Below are positions 46,001 to 54,535 of a DNA stretch of 64,000 nucleotides, piece by piece. Every line of letters starts with the position of its first letter. Position 1 is the stretch's first letter. This DNA comes from Mytilus californianus (Eukaryota > Mollusca > Bivalvia > Mytilida > Mytilidae), in NCBI RefSeq assembly GCF_021869535.1, contig NW_026262701.1, positions 47,805,278 to 47,869,277 on the forward strand, given 5' to 3'. The notes beneath the pieces were generated by a model that searched no databases, was not told where the DNA came from, and saw nothing but the letters and a program-made list of their open reading frames with translations. Made by a program: the position numbers and the translations under genes.

Positions 46001-48680
46001 GGGCCGAACCTGGCTAAGGCAATTTATGCCAGGGGGTAGAAATTTGAAACTTTTGGGGAATTTTTAGTTATCAATGATCTTCCAACTGTTGTAATTTAAG
46101 TGTTTCTCATTAGTCTTGTGTATACTAAACGGGTGTCTGGCGCACTACATTATAAGCCTTGTATCTTTAAGGAGTTTAAACAACATTCAAGATGCGTCTG
46201 CATGTGGAAAATATATCTACCAATAGCTTTACAAGGATTCTATTGAACGAAGGGTTCTCAACTGTTAAGTTATCCCTTCTTTAGTTTTACGAACGCCTTC
46301 ATGATTTGATGGACCATAATTATACAAATCCATTAGATTTAAATAATTCCATCAGCAATTGAATAATTATATAAATCCTAATGGTACGTTTATTTTTATT
46401 CAGCCTGATTCATATATTTAAACATTGGCTTTATATGTTTTAGAAAAGCCGCGGCATTTAGACTCAGTAAGTCAGTGGAAGTATTTGAAGAAATGCAGCG
46501 GTTCAGCAAGAAGTGAATTTGTAAACAGTATAGATGACGATATAGCAAAGTCTGCAGCTTCAAAGTACCGGTATATACTAGTGTTAAAGTTAAAATTGCA
46601 GAAGCTCATGTTGTAAACTATTGGTTTTTGAGAGCCTAATTTTATTTTTACAAAAAGCAATCTGCATTCCAAATTTAGATTAATCATGTCATTCCAATTC
46701 CTCAATCGTCAAACATATTTCCTGCATTTCTATAAAACGTAACTTGTACAATTCCACGTTCATTTCGGACCGAAATTTCGATTATTCCCACTTTACAGTG
46801 TAGTAAACACTACTGTAATACATTCAGATAAAACTTATTTCCTTCTTAACTTTTTTACAATAATTTTGTATAAACAATATTTTCAGAGTTGATAACTATA
46901 AACTGATCGTTGCAGATCCACGTGTGTATAATTTCAATGCCAGCACTTTCATCTCATCGTCAATTGATCCGAATAATACAGAAGTCAGACTTTTTGATCT
47001 CCATGGTAAATGTCTACTGCTTTATTTGTATATGAAATACATCTTTATGCAACAAGGATACTTATGTTATCTATATAACCATATGTACTTTTAAAACACT
47101 TGATCGTTATAGAATATCTATGACTCAGAATACCACGGATATGTTGTCATAACCACAATCCCGTTCTCTTTTCCTCGATTGTGACATTTCCGGATTCGGA
47201 TTTACTTTTATGAGCAACACGATGGGTGCCACATGTCGAGCAGGAACTGTTTACACTTCCGTAACACATGAGTTGGGCCAAGTTTTTGATGGGGTGTGTG
47301 TTTCCCGATCTTTGTTTTTTTTTTTTTTTTTTTTGTGTAATGTAATTTTTTGATGTTTGTTCAAGAGGCTTTTCCACTCAAATTTCACAGTTTCTTTGTT
47401 ACATAAATGTACTTTTTGCAAAATATTTTATTTTTAATAACTAAAAATACCTTCTCATACATTGTACACTTCCCAAATGCTTCGCTATGTTCAGAAAATA
47501 AGGAGATTTGACAATTTTTTGCATTTTAAATTTTGACTTGGTTATTTAAATATTGTCAGCAAGACTTTCCAGGTCGGAGTTAAGACAAGTGCTGCATGTT
47601 CCTCACTTTTTGGAGTGGGTCAAATACATACCCTGCCAAGTTTGAATGGTGACTTTGCCTTCAATACCCTATTATGAGATTATCTTCACTTGACAGAAGC
47701 TTCGTAATAACCTTCACGGATGTCAATAAGTATATCGCTTTTACCGACCTTATTCACTTTTTTCCAGTTGCTATCCAAATTTACAGACCTTTAACCACAT
47801 CATCGAGATTGAAGAACTCACAATTTATGTATTGTTTATTTGTTCTTAGCCTTAATATGCATGATATATTTGCCATCGGACGTTAAGCATACTCCAATCA
47901 CTTAGATAGAGTAACATTTTCATTTGGTTAGCTGGACATTATCTTCTATAACTTAAATGATTTGTAATGTTACAACCTATTTCACTACTAAAATGACTTT
48001 CAACAATCATCAGTAAAAGGAAAAATGCAATGATATCCAAGTGTTATTTTATAGAAATCTGATTGTTGAAAAATAAACCATGCCTTAACTTTAATAAACA
48101 TTTAACAACAATTCATCTTCTTTTTCATAGTATGGAAATACAGTTTTTTCTTTCTTTTTTTTTCCTTCATATTGGTCAGTAAAGTCATTAAGGTGTTATA
48201 AATAAATGGTACACTAAATTTGAACTTTGATTGATAGCCTGATTAGTTACTTTTTACCAAGAAAGGAAATACGTTCTACGTGTATTTGTTTAGTAAAACT
48301 TGCAGGGTTAAAGTATTAATTCTGAAGAAAAAAACCTCTGTTCTTATTTTCAATTAATGAAGTTTTCAAGAGTAGTTTAAAGTCAAGAAGAAAAAGACAA
48401 AATGAACAGTTAATAAACGTTAATATTATTAAACTTTGACAGAACAGAAACTGTTTTATATTTATGTCTTAAACTTCATTTTTATGTTAGCATATTACGT
48501 TTCCTTTTAGATAATCCTTTGGAAACAAGAAATCTTGCATCTGAAAATCCTCTTCGAGTAGAAAGCATGTTGAGAAAACTCGATGACTACAGGAGAGACA
48601 ATGTACCAGCAGCAAACCCGGACGAGCTTCAACCAGATATAACACATCCAAATGGAACTCTTAGGCTTGACTGGTGCTGA
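18704..48680 (+). CDS. arylsulfatase B-like gene, copy B (15 exons; frame damaged)
   Basis: Fifteen exon blocks with matching phases encode a type II membrane-anchored or secreted sulfatase of the arylsulfatase B group, which hydrolyses sulfate esters on glycosaminoglycan-like substrates. In order: a hydrophilic N-terminus and one membrane segment (exon 1), [12 protein letters not shown] with the metal-binding Asp pair (exon 2), the C-T-P-S-R formylglycine signature split between exons 3 and 4, GKWHLG (exons 5-6), PHFPLQ (exon 8), LSD/NGG metal site (exons 10-11), a D-K-G-D-L-W-E-G-G motif, and the [10 protein letters not shown] tail (exon 15). Oddities: in-frame TAA at 18794, exon 9 lost its 3' end, exon 10 lost its AG acceptor. 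From the ATG at 18980 with exons 9 and 10 both skipped, the frame is open for 437 residues. The locus is certain; whether it is a working gene is not. Confidence 0.85.
19558..19815 (-). repeat. tRNA-derived SINE, reversed, in intron 1
   Basis: From GATTGATTAATTGATTG through AACGCCACTTTCAGCACTAT, GAAAAAGCCGGAATGCCCGG, GCGGGATTCGAACTCACAAC (box B-like) and GACAGGCTAGTGC, to GATCACTCGGTCTCCGAGGC (reversed box A-like head). This is the most complete copy in the window, head to tail. Confidence 0.8.
20165..20285 (+). repeat. dispersed repeat fragment (GGAGATGTG...GCCAATGAGACAAC family)
   Basis: GGACGGAGATGTGATTAAAC and TGCCAATGAGACAACTATCC relate it to 54215-54535 and 50575-50935. A short fragment in intron 1. 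Confidence 0.6.
20531..20742. mobile_element. 212-bp palindromic MITE-like element in intron 1
   Basis: Starts TACTGTGGATTCATT and ends with its exact reverse complement AATGAATCCACAGTA. The inversion continues inward with mismatches (TTTTCGTGG, CCAATTTTCGTGG against CCACGAAAATTGG). No coding capacity. This kind of element is common in mollusc genomes. Confidence 0.85.
20785..21260 (-). pseudogene. possible GIY-YIG-type endonuclease relic (minus strand)
   Basis: On the minus strand a frame near 21200-21245 reads [13 protein letters not shown], close to the Y-x-G-Q-T-x-x-x-L-x-x-R start of GIY-YIG modules found in Penelope-like retroelements. After stops, a 125-residue open frame (21162-20785) follows, with [12 protein letters not shown] but no further motif I recognise. 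This is a guess from one short motif. Confidence 0.3.
22512..22580 (+). CDS. copy B exon 2 (DDQG metal ligands)
   Basis: Acceptor CTACCAG, donor GTATGT, 69 bases. Reads [10 protein letters not shown] then [13 protein letters not shown]. The Asp pair before Q-G corresponds to the calcium ligands at the start of the sulfatase fold. Confidence 0.92.
22690..22895. repeat. degenerate 22-bp tandem repeat in intron 2
   Basis: About eight copies of GATACGTTCATTTGGAATAT-type units, with variants TACTTTCATTTGG and ATTTCGAATATATC, beginning around 22693. It lies about 110 bases after exon 2. Confidence 0.85.
23244..23355 (+). CDS. copy B exon 3 (ends inside the formylglycine signature)
   Basis: Acceptor TGATTTAG, donor GTCAGT, 112 bases. 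Reads [20 protein letters not shown] and ends V-Q-P-V-C-T-P with two bases of the Pro codon. The Cys is the one expected to be converted to formylglycine in sulfatases. Confidence 0.92.
24400..24451 (+). CDS. copy B exon 4 (second half of the formylglycine signature)
   Basis: Acceptor TTTTTGCAG, donor GTACGT, 52 bases. Completes Pro and reads [17 protein letters not shown]. Together with exon 3 it makes [11 protein letters not shown], the sulfatase signature. Confidence 0.93.
25240..25540 (-). repeat. dispersed repeat (GAATGTGTCAAAGAGACAAC family), reversed, intron 4
   Basis: AACATGTTTAACCCCGCCGC, GTCCCAAGTCAGGAGCCTCT, GTTTCGGAGTTTAGTGGGAC, GGGCCAGCTGAAGCCCGCCT, and ending GTCTCTTTGACACATTCCCC. 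A near-complete reverse copy of 41460-41760. Confidence 0.85.
26924..27027 (+). CDS. copy B exon 5
   Basis: Acceptor TATTGCAG, donor GTAGGT, 104 bases. Reads [20 protein letters not shown] and [14 protein letters not shown]. Contains an N-I-T glycosylation sequon. Ends within the Lys codon of G-K-W-H-L-G, whose Lys and His contact the sulfate in sulfatases. Confidence 0.92.
28423..28529 (+). CDS. copy B exon 6 (WHLG motif)
   Basis: Acceptor TTTTATAG, donor GTAAGT, 107 bases. Completes Lys and reads [20 protein letters not shown] and then [17 protein letters not shown]-x-R-G-F-D is a hallmark of the arylsulfatase B branch. Confidence 0.93.
29625..29718. repeat. 27-bp tandem repeat, three copies, intron 6
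   Basis: AAAGACAACATCATGG followed by TCAAAGAGAAA repeats every 27 bases, with a partial fourth unit. The period is a multiple of three, so the antisense strand shows a repeated S-L-T-M-M-L-S-F-F frame, but it has no other sign of coding. Confidence 0.9.
30020..30720. repeat. degenerate tandem repeat of about 170 bp, four units, intron 6
   Basis: The block ACTGGAAA(A/C/T)G with following GAAAA(T)(C)TC recurs near 30079, 30249, 30421 and 30590. Each is followed by ATGGTTA, then GATCT, TATGTTTAT and AGTCCT(C/A/T)TAGTTAT. Units are spaced 169-172 bases and are quite divergent. Confidence 0.75.
30780..31021 (+). repeat. dispersed element bounded by ATGCCCC / GGGGCAT
   Basis: Starts ATGCCCCACCCGCA and ends AGTGAGGGGCAT, a short terminal inversion. 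Inside: AAATTGGGTCAAAACTC, ATTGGACTTCAACTTC, and CAGACGGACGAACGAACAGA. Widespread in molluscs from memory; no coding capacity. Confidence 0.65.
31065..31395 (+). repeat. dispersed repeat (GAATGTGTCAAAGAGACAAC family), intron 6
   Basis: GGAAACAGGGAATGTGTCAA, CACACGGAGGTGGGCTTCAG, AACAAAGGCTAGAGGTTCCT and GGCAGGGGTAAAACATATTG. Plus orientation, moderately diverged from 41460-41815. Confidence 0.8.
32745..33185. repeat. two adjoining dispersed repeats, intron 6
   Basis: 32745-32960 carries ATTGCCATTGAGAAAACTTT, CAAACGAGAAACTCAAAGGC and CAAATATGACAGGCAG, the family at 54215-54535. 33030-33185 is a reversed piece of the GAATGTGTCAAAG family (GGCCTTCGGCTGTTATCTGC, GTTGTTGTCTCTTTGACA). The two abut. 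Confidence 0.6.
35033..35097 (+). CDS. copy B exon 7
   Basis: Acceptor ATTTTAG, donor GTATAA, 65 bases. Reads [19 protein letters not shown]. Same length and phase as exon 7 of copy A. Confidence 0.9.
35440..35670 (+). repeat. dispersed repeat (AAACTGACAACGC family) in copy B only
   Basis: CAAACTCATAAGTCGAAAAT, AACCCCACCAAAACTGGGGG, GGTGATCTCAGGTGCTCCGG, CCACATGTGACACCCGTCGT. Copy A is uninterrupted at the matching place (near 930). TATACAC on the left and TACACA on the right may be the target duplication. Confidence 0.8.
36141..37080. mobile_element. double-palindrome element of about 0.93 kb in intron 7 of copy B
   Basis: Absent from copy A, which reads straight through near 1400. It holds two large hairpins. 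36146-36285 starts CAATTATGGCCCGTTGAAAA, ends in its near reverse complement, and has GGGCGCAGCCC at the tip. 36628-36770 starts ATGACTGTAATATTTTTTCT, ends in its near reverse complement, and has CCGCGTAGCGG at the tip. A third region (36925-36985) repeats GGGTTATTC. Non-coding; the exact right end is uncertain. Confidence 0.75.
37236..37340 (+). CDS. copy B exon 8 (PHFPLQ)
   Basis: Acceptor ATTACAG, donor GTAAGT, 105 bases in phase 0. Reads [20 protein letters not shown] then [15 protein letters not shown]. The His before P-L-Q matches an active-site His of arylsulfatase B. Confidence 0.92.
37427..37632. mobile_element. 206-bp palindromic MITE-like element in intron 8 of copy B
   Basis: Ends are inverted: CTGTATATTCAGAAATTATT and its near reverse complement AATAATTTCTGAATTTACAG. 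AGTACTT lies on both sides as a likely target duplication. Copy A lacks it. The interior carries further inverted AATCGCA/TGCGA motifs. Confidence 0.8.
37938..38000 (+). pseudogene. copy B exon 9, 3' end and donor deleted
   Basis: Acceptor TTTCAAG, then [20 protein letters not shown] and TAA. In copy A the exon continues T-Y-L-G. Copy B lacks roughly 30 bases here, from inside the Tyr codon through the expected donor, and rejoins at AATAAGAACATGAATATTTA, which both copies share. No GT donor remains at the exon end. Confidence 0.85.
38616..40967. mobile_element. 2.35-kb element with terminal inverted repeats in intron 9 of copy B
   Basis: Left end TGAGTGGCTCTTCGTGTCA, right end TGACACGAATGGCCACTCA in inverse. 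Subterminal ACGTTTTAACTCG / AACGCGTT-type motifs occur at both sides. It is absent from copy A. A dispersed repeat is nested inside (39465-39725). The frames inside (for example 39025-39225 plus, 40810-40574 minus) have no motif I recognise, so no transposase is claimed. A target duplication is not clear. Confidence 0.65.
39465..39725 (-). repeat. dispersed repeat (AAACTGACAACGC family), nested in the 38616-40967 element
   Basis: ACACGACGGGTGCCACATGT, CGGAGCACCTGAGATCAC, GGCGTTGTCAGTTTATTATC and GACTTATGAGTTTGAATG. Reversed copy of 15120-15370. Confidence 0.8.
41228..41325 (+). pseudogene. copy B exon 10, acceptor lost
   Basis: The coding part is in perfect frame for 98 bases ([20 protein letters not shown] to LSD) with donor GTATGT. 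The bases before it are TTTATTTG where copy A has TTTATTAG, so the AG acceptor is missing. Exon 9 also has no donor. Since exon 9 enters and exon 10 leaves in phase 0, skipping both keeps the frame. Confidence 0.85.
41460..41815 (+). repeat. dispersed repeat (GAATGTGTCAAAGAGACAAC family), copy B only
   Basis: A complete-looking member: AATGGGGAATGTGTCAAAGA, ACAGCCGACGGCCACCTTCA, CGCACCCAGAGGCGGGCTTC, CTGACTTGGGACAGGCGC, GGCGGGGTTAAACATGTTTT. Copy A at 4880 reads straight through from AATAGGTAAAGAAAAACG. Confidence 0.85.
42206..42265 (+). pseudogene. decayed duplicate of exon 11 in intron 10 (copy B)
   Basis: Follows TTTGTACAG and matches 5273-5340 of copy A: ATATTGATTTCGGTG, ATTATGGGAAAGAATCAGTC, GGACTTGTTT. 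A reversed dispersed repeat is inserted at its end. Non-coding. Confidence 0.65.
42262..42440 (-). repeat. dispersed repeat (CATCAAACGAATGG family), reversed, copy B only
   Basis: AATCCACCATTTTCTACATA, ATGACAGTTGTTTTCCATTC and GGGACTTTCCGTTTTGAATT. TTGTTT lies on both sides (42260 and 42432), and copy A has a single TTGTTTTCATG at this place, so both insertion and target duplication are visible. Confidence 0.8.
42533..42789 (+). repeat. tRNA-derived SINE with empty site in copy A
   Basis: Head GGCCTCGGTGATCGAGTGGT resembles tRNA box A; GCGAGTACGAACCTCGC resembles box B; core CTGCCGAA and GGGCACTCCGATTTC; tail of CAAT repeats. It is flanked by TATGGTGGTGTT and TATGGTGTT, while copy A has only CGTATTGTGTT (5428). 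A Pol III-type SINE in intron 10. Confidence 0.82.
42795..43545 (+). repeat. reverse transcriptase relics in intron 10 of copy B (Penelope-like?)
   Basis: The first part (42795-43010) is shared with copy A and reads [13 protein letters not shown] in one frame. The rest is extra in copy B. It reads [20 protein letters not shown], then [19 protein letters not shown] with the YIDD catalytic box. After shifts and stops it continues [19 protein letters not shown] and [14 protein letters not shown]. It is broken by stops and frameshifts. The element class is my guess from memory of similar mollusc frames. Confidence 0.7.
43555..43795 (-). repeat. dispersed repeat (AAACTGACAACGC family), reversed, copy B only
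   Basis: GAGCAACATGACGGGTG, GTTCGTGTTGCTCAGTCTTT, GGCATTGTCAGTTTGATTTC. Directly follows the reverse transcriptase relic, and both are missing from copy A between about 5640 and 5650. Confidence 0.75.
44319..44458 (+). CDS. copy B exon 11 (NGG and LWEGG motifs)
   Basis: Acceptor TTTTACAG, donor GTAAGA, 140 bases. Reads [20 protein letters not shown] then [17 protein letters not shown] and ends H-H-G. The Lys in R-G-D-K is at the place of the sulfate-binding Lys of arylsulfatase B. Intact, unlike copy A. Confidence 0.92.
44958..45016 (+). CDS. copy B exon 12
   Basis: Acceptor TTTTCAG, donor GTAAAT, 59 bases. Reads [19 protein letters not shown]; the A-V-D-W-F-x-T segment is typical of sulfatases. 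Confidence 0.92.
46444..46564 (+). CDS. copy B exon 13 (absent from copy A)
   Basis: Acceptor TGTTTTAG, donor GTACCG, 121 bases. Reads [20 protein letters not shown] then [20 protein letters not shown]. It matches the D-G-x-x-x-W ... R-x-E-x-x-x-N-I-D segment of arylsulfatase B. The donor is weak. Confidence 0.88.
46887..47005 (+). CDS. copy B exon 14 (absent from copy A)
   Basis: Acceptor ATTTTCAG, donor GTAAAT, 119 bases. Reads [20 protein letters not shown] and ends E-V-R-L-F-D-L-H. The N-Y-K-L-I and L-F-D-L blocks are typical of the family C-terminus. N-A-S/T and N-N-T sequons are present. Confidence 0.9.
47145..47380 (-). repeat. dispersed repeat (AAACTGACAACGC family), reversed, intron 14
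   Basis: CCTCGATTGTGACATTTCCG, GAGCAACACGATGGGTGCCA, GTCGAGCAGGAACTG. It is diverged and includes a run of about 20 T at 47317. It lies in the part deleted from copy A. Confidence 0.65.
48511..48680 (+). CDS. copy B terminal exon (exon 15)
   Basis: Acceptor CCTTTTAG, 170 bases to the TGA at 48678. Completes Asp and reads [20 protein letters not shown] then [19 protein letters not shown] and ends L-R-L-D-W-C. Same length as in copy A. Confidence 0.93.
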
Positions 48681-50540
48681 GCTTAGACGATTATCTACAC
48701 AAATAGAAAAAGAGTCCTATAATAGCTCTTCTCTTATGGTTGTGGCCTGTAATCTATTTTCCACACGAAGAGATATATCTCGTATCACACGGAATGGAGT
48801 ATGATATGAAATCGAGATAATGTGTTGGGCTTATCCTCGATGTGTAAATTTTGACATTTCCATTTGGCTTTTTGCTATGTCGATAATGACTTTCAAAGGT
48901 CACAGCTGGTTGCAACAAAGATTTGTGATTCCTTTAATGATAAAAAAAATCACACAAAATTAATTCTGTCAAATTTGATTCCATTCTGAAACGTACACTA
49001 AGCTTGAAAACGTCTGCGAATGACGTCTGCGAATGACGTCCGACTTTTCAGTGTAAATGACAAGATAATGTTTCGTGCAATTTCCTATTGTACGCAAAGA
49101 ATATTTTACAAATGAGAGAAAAAGGATTAAACAATTCGCTTGATATCAACTCGTAGTATTAAATCTCAACACTAATAGTAAATTCGTCCATTGATCGTTT
49201 ATCATTACATCGATTATTTATCATTTATCATAAAAATTTCCGTGTATACAACATGCCTTTCTGAGGTAAACAATTTGCATAAAACAACACTCAAAACGCT
49301 TGTATCGCCTGAAAAGAAATTATATAACATTTAAAGAATTATGAATTTGGAAACACTTTCTTGGACAAAAAATATGAGAAAGACAAAAATGTATTTAAAA
49401 AAGGAGGGAGAAAAGAAAACGTTCATGAGTACATCGTCATATAGGACCTTTTATTTTAAAGTACTTGCATATTCTTTAGTTTCAATTTTTTTCAATTTGA
49501 GCATTCATGATTAAGGTAAATCTAATAAAGCGCTTAGGACCCACCAAATGTATCAAGTTTTTCTTTCATTATCCACATGCTTACTCAGGACCAATAATTG
49601 GTAAACAAAACAAAATCAAAAGAGTTTATACAGGGCCAAAACTGTTTAAGGTCAACTCTGCAACCTTTGCATTATCAGAGAACTCCTAATAACAATATTT
49701 CAAATTTATAAACAAATGCATCAATGTGATTGTCCGTTATAGTGTGCCACTTCATGTATCTGTTCAAACTGTAACATGCATAACATTGTTGTAGTTAATA
49801 TTCCGTTTTCTTTCCTGGTATTTGGTACTAAATGAATACAACCATTTACTGGTTTTAGACTTATATTTTAATTATGTGAATGATTCCACCAGTGTAACAG
49901 GATCTTGAATACACAAGACGTTTAAGTTTATTGTATTTTTTAAGATTAAGAAAACATATTTTATTTGACTTTCTAAAATAAAAGTGTTAAGCTTTTGTTT
50001 CAAGTCTTTGTTTCCGTTGCCATTTATATGTATGCATTACTAAAATAAATCTCTCAAAGTTACTTTTTAACCAATCGCATCCTTATATTTGTTGAACTTC
50101 TCTTTCCTTTAATTTCCTTCTTTTATCATGAACAGATGTTAAAATCAGAAAACATTTGATTTTTTTTGGAAATGCATTGTATTTAATTATGAATAATTCA
50201 ATGTTTATCAAATCATGTATTTTCAAGAGAAAATGTATCCGGTTTATTCTTTGATTTCGGGAATCAATCAAACACATCATTGCGTCTGGACTAAAAAAAA
50301 CATTATGCAAAGTATTTTACATATGACATGTCATCAATAAAGTTATATATTGATATTCATAAAATAAAAATAAAAACATTCGAGACAATATTAAATTGGT
50401 TCTACCAGCAAGGCATTGTTGTTTGCAGGCAGATTTGGCATGGCTTTTGGGAACTTTGGCTTTCAATGGCATTAAACTGTTGAATAGGTCTGCCCTGAAA
50501 CATCTTTTCACATTATTTTCTTCTATTTTATTTGCAATGA
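48681..50540 (+). other. 3' flank of copy B, homologous to the copy A flank
   Basis: Alignable in patches with 9977-11460 (AAAAACATTATGCAAAGTAT, TTTCAATGGCATTAAACTGT). It includes a direct repeat of GAATGACGTC at about 49019-49041. No coding signal. AATAAA at 50336 is shared with copy A. Confidence 0.6.
50336..50341 (+). promoter_or_regulatory. possible polyadenylation hexamer AATAAA, copy B
   Basis: Same context as 11272-11277 in copy A (ATCA(T)(T)AATAAAGTTATA). It is about 1.66 kb after the stop, so its use is uncertain. Confidence 0.25.
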
Positions 50541-50574
50541 AATCAAGGCTCCCAAGTGATAATGAAACTACCAA

Positions 50575-50935
50575 AAAAGGGATGGTGACTATATAATATA
50601 AATATGGTAGGATTGCCAAGGAGACAACTTTCCACCAGAAAATAAATGACGTAGAAGTTGGCAACTATAGGTCACCAAACGGCCTTCAAAAATTAGAAAA
50701 GCCTATACCGCATAGCAGGGCCAGATGTATAAAATTAATGTAAAACAATTCACACAAGAAATTAACGGCCTGATATATGTACAAAACAAACAAACATCAT
50801 AAATGATAAAAAGCAACAAACGACAAACACTGTATTACAGGATCCTGACTTGAGTCAGGTAAATACAGAATGTGGCGGGGTTAAGCAAATTGTTGGGCGC
50901 CCAACCATCCCCTAACCTATAGTCACAGTGGAGGC
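50575..50935 (+). repeat. dispersed repeat (GCCAAGGAGACAAC family)
   Basis: ATGGTAGGATTGCCAAGGAG, GGTCACCAAACGGCCTTCA, CATAGCAGGGCCAGATGT, AACGGCCTGATATATG and GAATGTGGCGGGGTTAAGC. Related to 54215-54535. Confidence 0.7.
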
Positions 50936-53900
50936 ATCATATGGAGGTATATGTTTCAACTTTTTCAAGAGCTAAATTCATGTGACTGAGATTCAATAGT
51001 CTTGTCAAATATGAATCAAAGATGGTATAACAACTAAACTGAATGATAACCTGAACAGTTCAATTATAAAAGCTGATATATATTCACGTGTATCTAGAAC
51101 CTAAGAAATGAAAATTTGTGGCATTGATTCGATTATTACATGATAAAATAAGACTTTGAATTGTTGAGCTTGATTTTTTGAACCGGAATATTACCAGTAT
51201 CTTTGATGATTGGAACTATCAAGCCATTTTATAAAAACAAAGGAAATATGATCCGATCCAAAAAAAAAATATCGACCTGTTGGTAATGCTAGATGTGTTA
51301 GTAAATTATTTACAAAAATATTAAGCACTAGAGTTGCAAGGTTTTATTTCTTCTATGTATCTATCAAAAACAGTTGAATAAACACCATCACAGTATGAAT
51401 GAATAAGTCCATAGTCATCACAACTTTATTAAAAATTCAAAATAAAAGCCAATGTCAATTGTCATATAAGGAAAAAAGGGCAGATAACCTCAAAGTAGAA
51501 AAAGATGAAAAACAAATGATAATTTACAAAACATCGCTAAGAAACACCAAGGAACACAAACAGAAATCAAAAACCAAGGGTGAACTCGAGTACGCCGGAA
51601 GGGCAAGTATGTTACACTCTTTTATAACTACTACATATTCTTTTGTTGTTTTTTTTTTTATTATAAGTTATTTTCTAGATCTGAATATAAGATTAATAAC
51701 TGATAACGAACTGAAGTAATACATAAAAGGAATTCGCCCGAAACTTCATCAAACATATTAAAACGCGGTATGTTGGTTTTTTTTTCTCCTTCTATTTTTC
51801 TAAGATTTATAGAATTTCATAATATCTTGAATATATATAATATCCTACATGATTCTTCAATTTCTTATTGTCCGCTTTTAAGCAACTTGCATACATTGAA
51901 TTGAAAAAGTACAAGTAAATATGAAATACCACATTGGCAAATACATTTAAATATATAAAGCTATGAAGAAAGGAAAGAAAAAATACAAAACAAATCCTTA
52001 TCATTCATAACTCAGCTATAAAAACAGTTGAATAACGTAAAAGTCAACACAATCTAAGATTATATAATAACTTCCGTCATTACAAAATTGTTACGTTTAC
52101 AATGGACACTTTGTTGCAATACTGTGTAAAAAAAGGAGGAATTGATATCGTTTAAATCCCCATTACGAACGTAATATGTCCAATATTTTATCAGAACTTC
52201 AATGTTAGAAGTTTAAACCTGTGAAGATTATAAATAACACACAAGTCGATGCTTTTGGTGTTGTCATTTAAAATCCGTCTTCGTTGAGAACTAATTACCG
52301 CCCCTTGTCTTTTTTCAATCAACGTGGAATTCGCAATAGGAATGGTTTAGTTTCGGATCGTTTGTTTCTTTAACTAGGGTTTTCGTATTAGATTTATACC
52401 ACAGCAATTTGATACTTATATTTTTCATTGAAATTATACACTATTGACAGATAATAAATATACACAAACGTAAACGGCTTTGTAAACATTGGATTAACAA
52501 CTTAAATATCCGTATATTTAATTCAGAAAAACATTGAAAGTGAGATACCAAAACCCCCGTTGCTAATTGGAAAAGGAATTAAGGACTATTACCTATAATC
52601 AAGTATCTTAATTCATTCAAATCGTTTTTATTGGAAATAAAACATTCATATATTTTGAGGTAAGTTCAAAATATTTTATTGTAATTTATTGTTATATGTT
52701 TTGCAAAAGTGTTGTCGTTTAAATAACCTTACGCATTTCAGTTAATTCAAGCTCTTGTCAATTTGCCATGTTCAAGATTATATCTATAAAATTGTGAATG
52801 CTAGTGGTTTTAAACAATAAACTGCATTTAACACCACTCAATGTCAAATAATTCTTTTTAATAACAGAAATTTGATAACTAGGGGATATTCTGATTTTCT
52901 CTTTGTTTATGTTTTTTACTTTTTTAATGGTGTGTGAAGAAACAGTTATATATATAAAAAAATATCTCTCAATTTAGACGATGTAAATGGTATTGTCAGC
53001 ATTAAGCAAATGAATCGCGTAAATTTTTAAGTTTGAGGCCTAGGATAACACTTTTTAAAGCATTAATATTGTTAAACAGTTAAGGATAGTTGTTGGGCAT
53101 GAATTCAAAGTATTTTAAAAATTACGTGTTTGCTTTATTTCTATCTTATATAATGGTCATAATAAGCTTATCGTAAGCCCTAGGTAATGAAAACAAGCTT
53201 GATGAAAATTGTATAAAGTTATAAAGTTAATTGTATCCCAATCCCCTTAGCAATGTTTTGTGTACTTTAAAAGTAACTAGTTTTCAAATCAATTAAATTA
53301 TCAGGTTGCATTATTTACTATTCGTATCTTCTATTTAACATTTTAATTCTAGCTTAACTAATCTTTCTTTCATTGTTCAGCATTTCCGACTTGAATTCAT
53401 TCCAACGAATTACTATTTCAATCTCGATTGAACTAGTGAGAGTGGTATCAGATTGCGCATGTTTCGTTGTCATGACAGAAACAAAAATTCACATATGTCA
53501 ATTTCGCTTTCGTTAAATTAAAAAATATAAGTTTATCTACGTTCGTGTGACTTGTCCCCCCACTTGAATTTAATTGATTTCACGCTTATAAAATGCTATA
53601 ACAAACGTAGGAAAGTATAGCAAGTATTACTGAATGAAAACGTTGATTTAAAAACTTGTCAGATTTTAAAATGTATCCTTCAGTGTTAGAAAAGAGTTAT
53701 AAATGTCGATTCAACTGATCTATATCAAATTTAATAGCTTGTTGATCGATCGTTTGTATCCGTTATGAAATATTCTCATAAACAGTGATATTGAACACTT
53801 TTCCTTTAACAATTTTCATACAGTGAAATTACTAAATATAAAATATTCATTTTCTATTGAGTAAACACTCGTTACCATAATTCATAATTTTGAACTGGAT

Positions 53901-54214
53901 CGTATCCTTTTTAAACACGCTTTGTAATTTACATTTTTTAATTTCGCAAATGGCTTGAAAGTGACAATTTACAAAATGGGTATGAATAGATATTCAATGC
54001 AACGTTGCTCTTTTCAGTAATTATTTATTAAAGTAAAAAATGTAACTATAATGATTATAGGTTATTAGAAACGTTACAGGGCTCTTGCACAATTAGTATA
54101 GTACTTATGATTTTACATAACAGTCCTTGTATATGAAGTGCTTAGGCAAAAGAAGAATCAGACAAAGAGAGAAGGTCATAATTACAATCTTCACGAAACA
54201 ATTTAAAGATGAAT
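50936..54214. other. intergenic stretch without recognisable genes
   Basis: AT-rich, low similarity to the rest of the window. The longest frames (about 106 residues at 51399-51719) are lysine- and isoleucine-rich with no motif. I see no exon-like block, RNA gene or tandem repeat. Confidence 0.55.
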
Positions 54215-54535
54215 ATAAAGAAGGAGATGTGGTATGATTGCCAATGAGACATCTACCCAACAGACATCAAATAAAGTGCATATAAGCAATTGTATGTCAT
54301 CGTACGACCGTTACCAATGAGAAACCCCGTTTACCCGGCTATACAACGCCCCGACATGAAAAATGTGAAACGTTTCAAACGAGAAAACTAACGGCCTAAT
54401 TTATAACAAAACAATTTACGAAAAACAAATATGACAGATATAAACCAACGACAATCACTGAACTTAGGACAGGCACATATAGAATGTGGCGGAGTTAAAC
54501 GTGTTTGAGTGCTCAACACCCTCCCCCTTTCTAAC
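54215..54535 (+). repeat. dispersed repeat (GGAGATGTGGTATGATTGCC family)
   Basis: GAAGGAGATGTGGTATGATT, GCCAATGAGACATCTACCCA, CAAACGAGAAAACTAACGGC and GAATGTGGCGGAGTTAAACG. The most complete copy in the window. Confidence 0.8.

Noticed and set aside
46425..46616. 63-residue frame as an independent small protein
   Set aside because: It is exon 13 of copy B with flanking intron.
50317..50664. Antisense frame of 115 residues
   Set aside because: It runs across the duplicated 3' flank and a dispersed repeat; copy A does not keep the frame.
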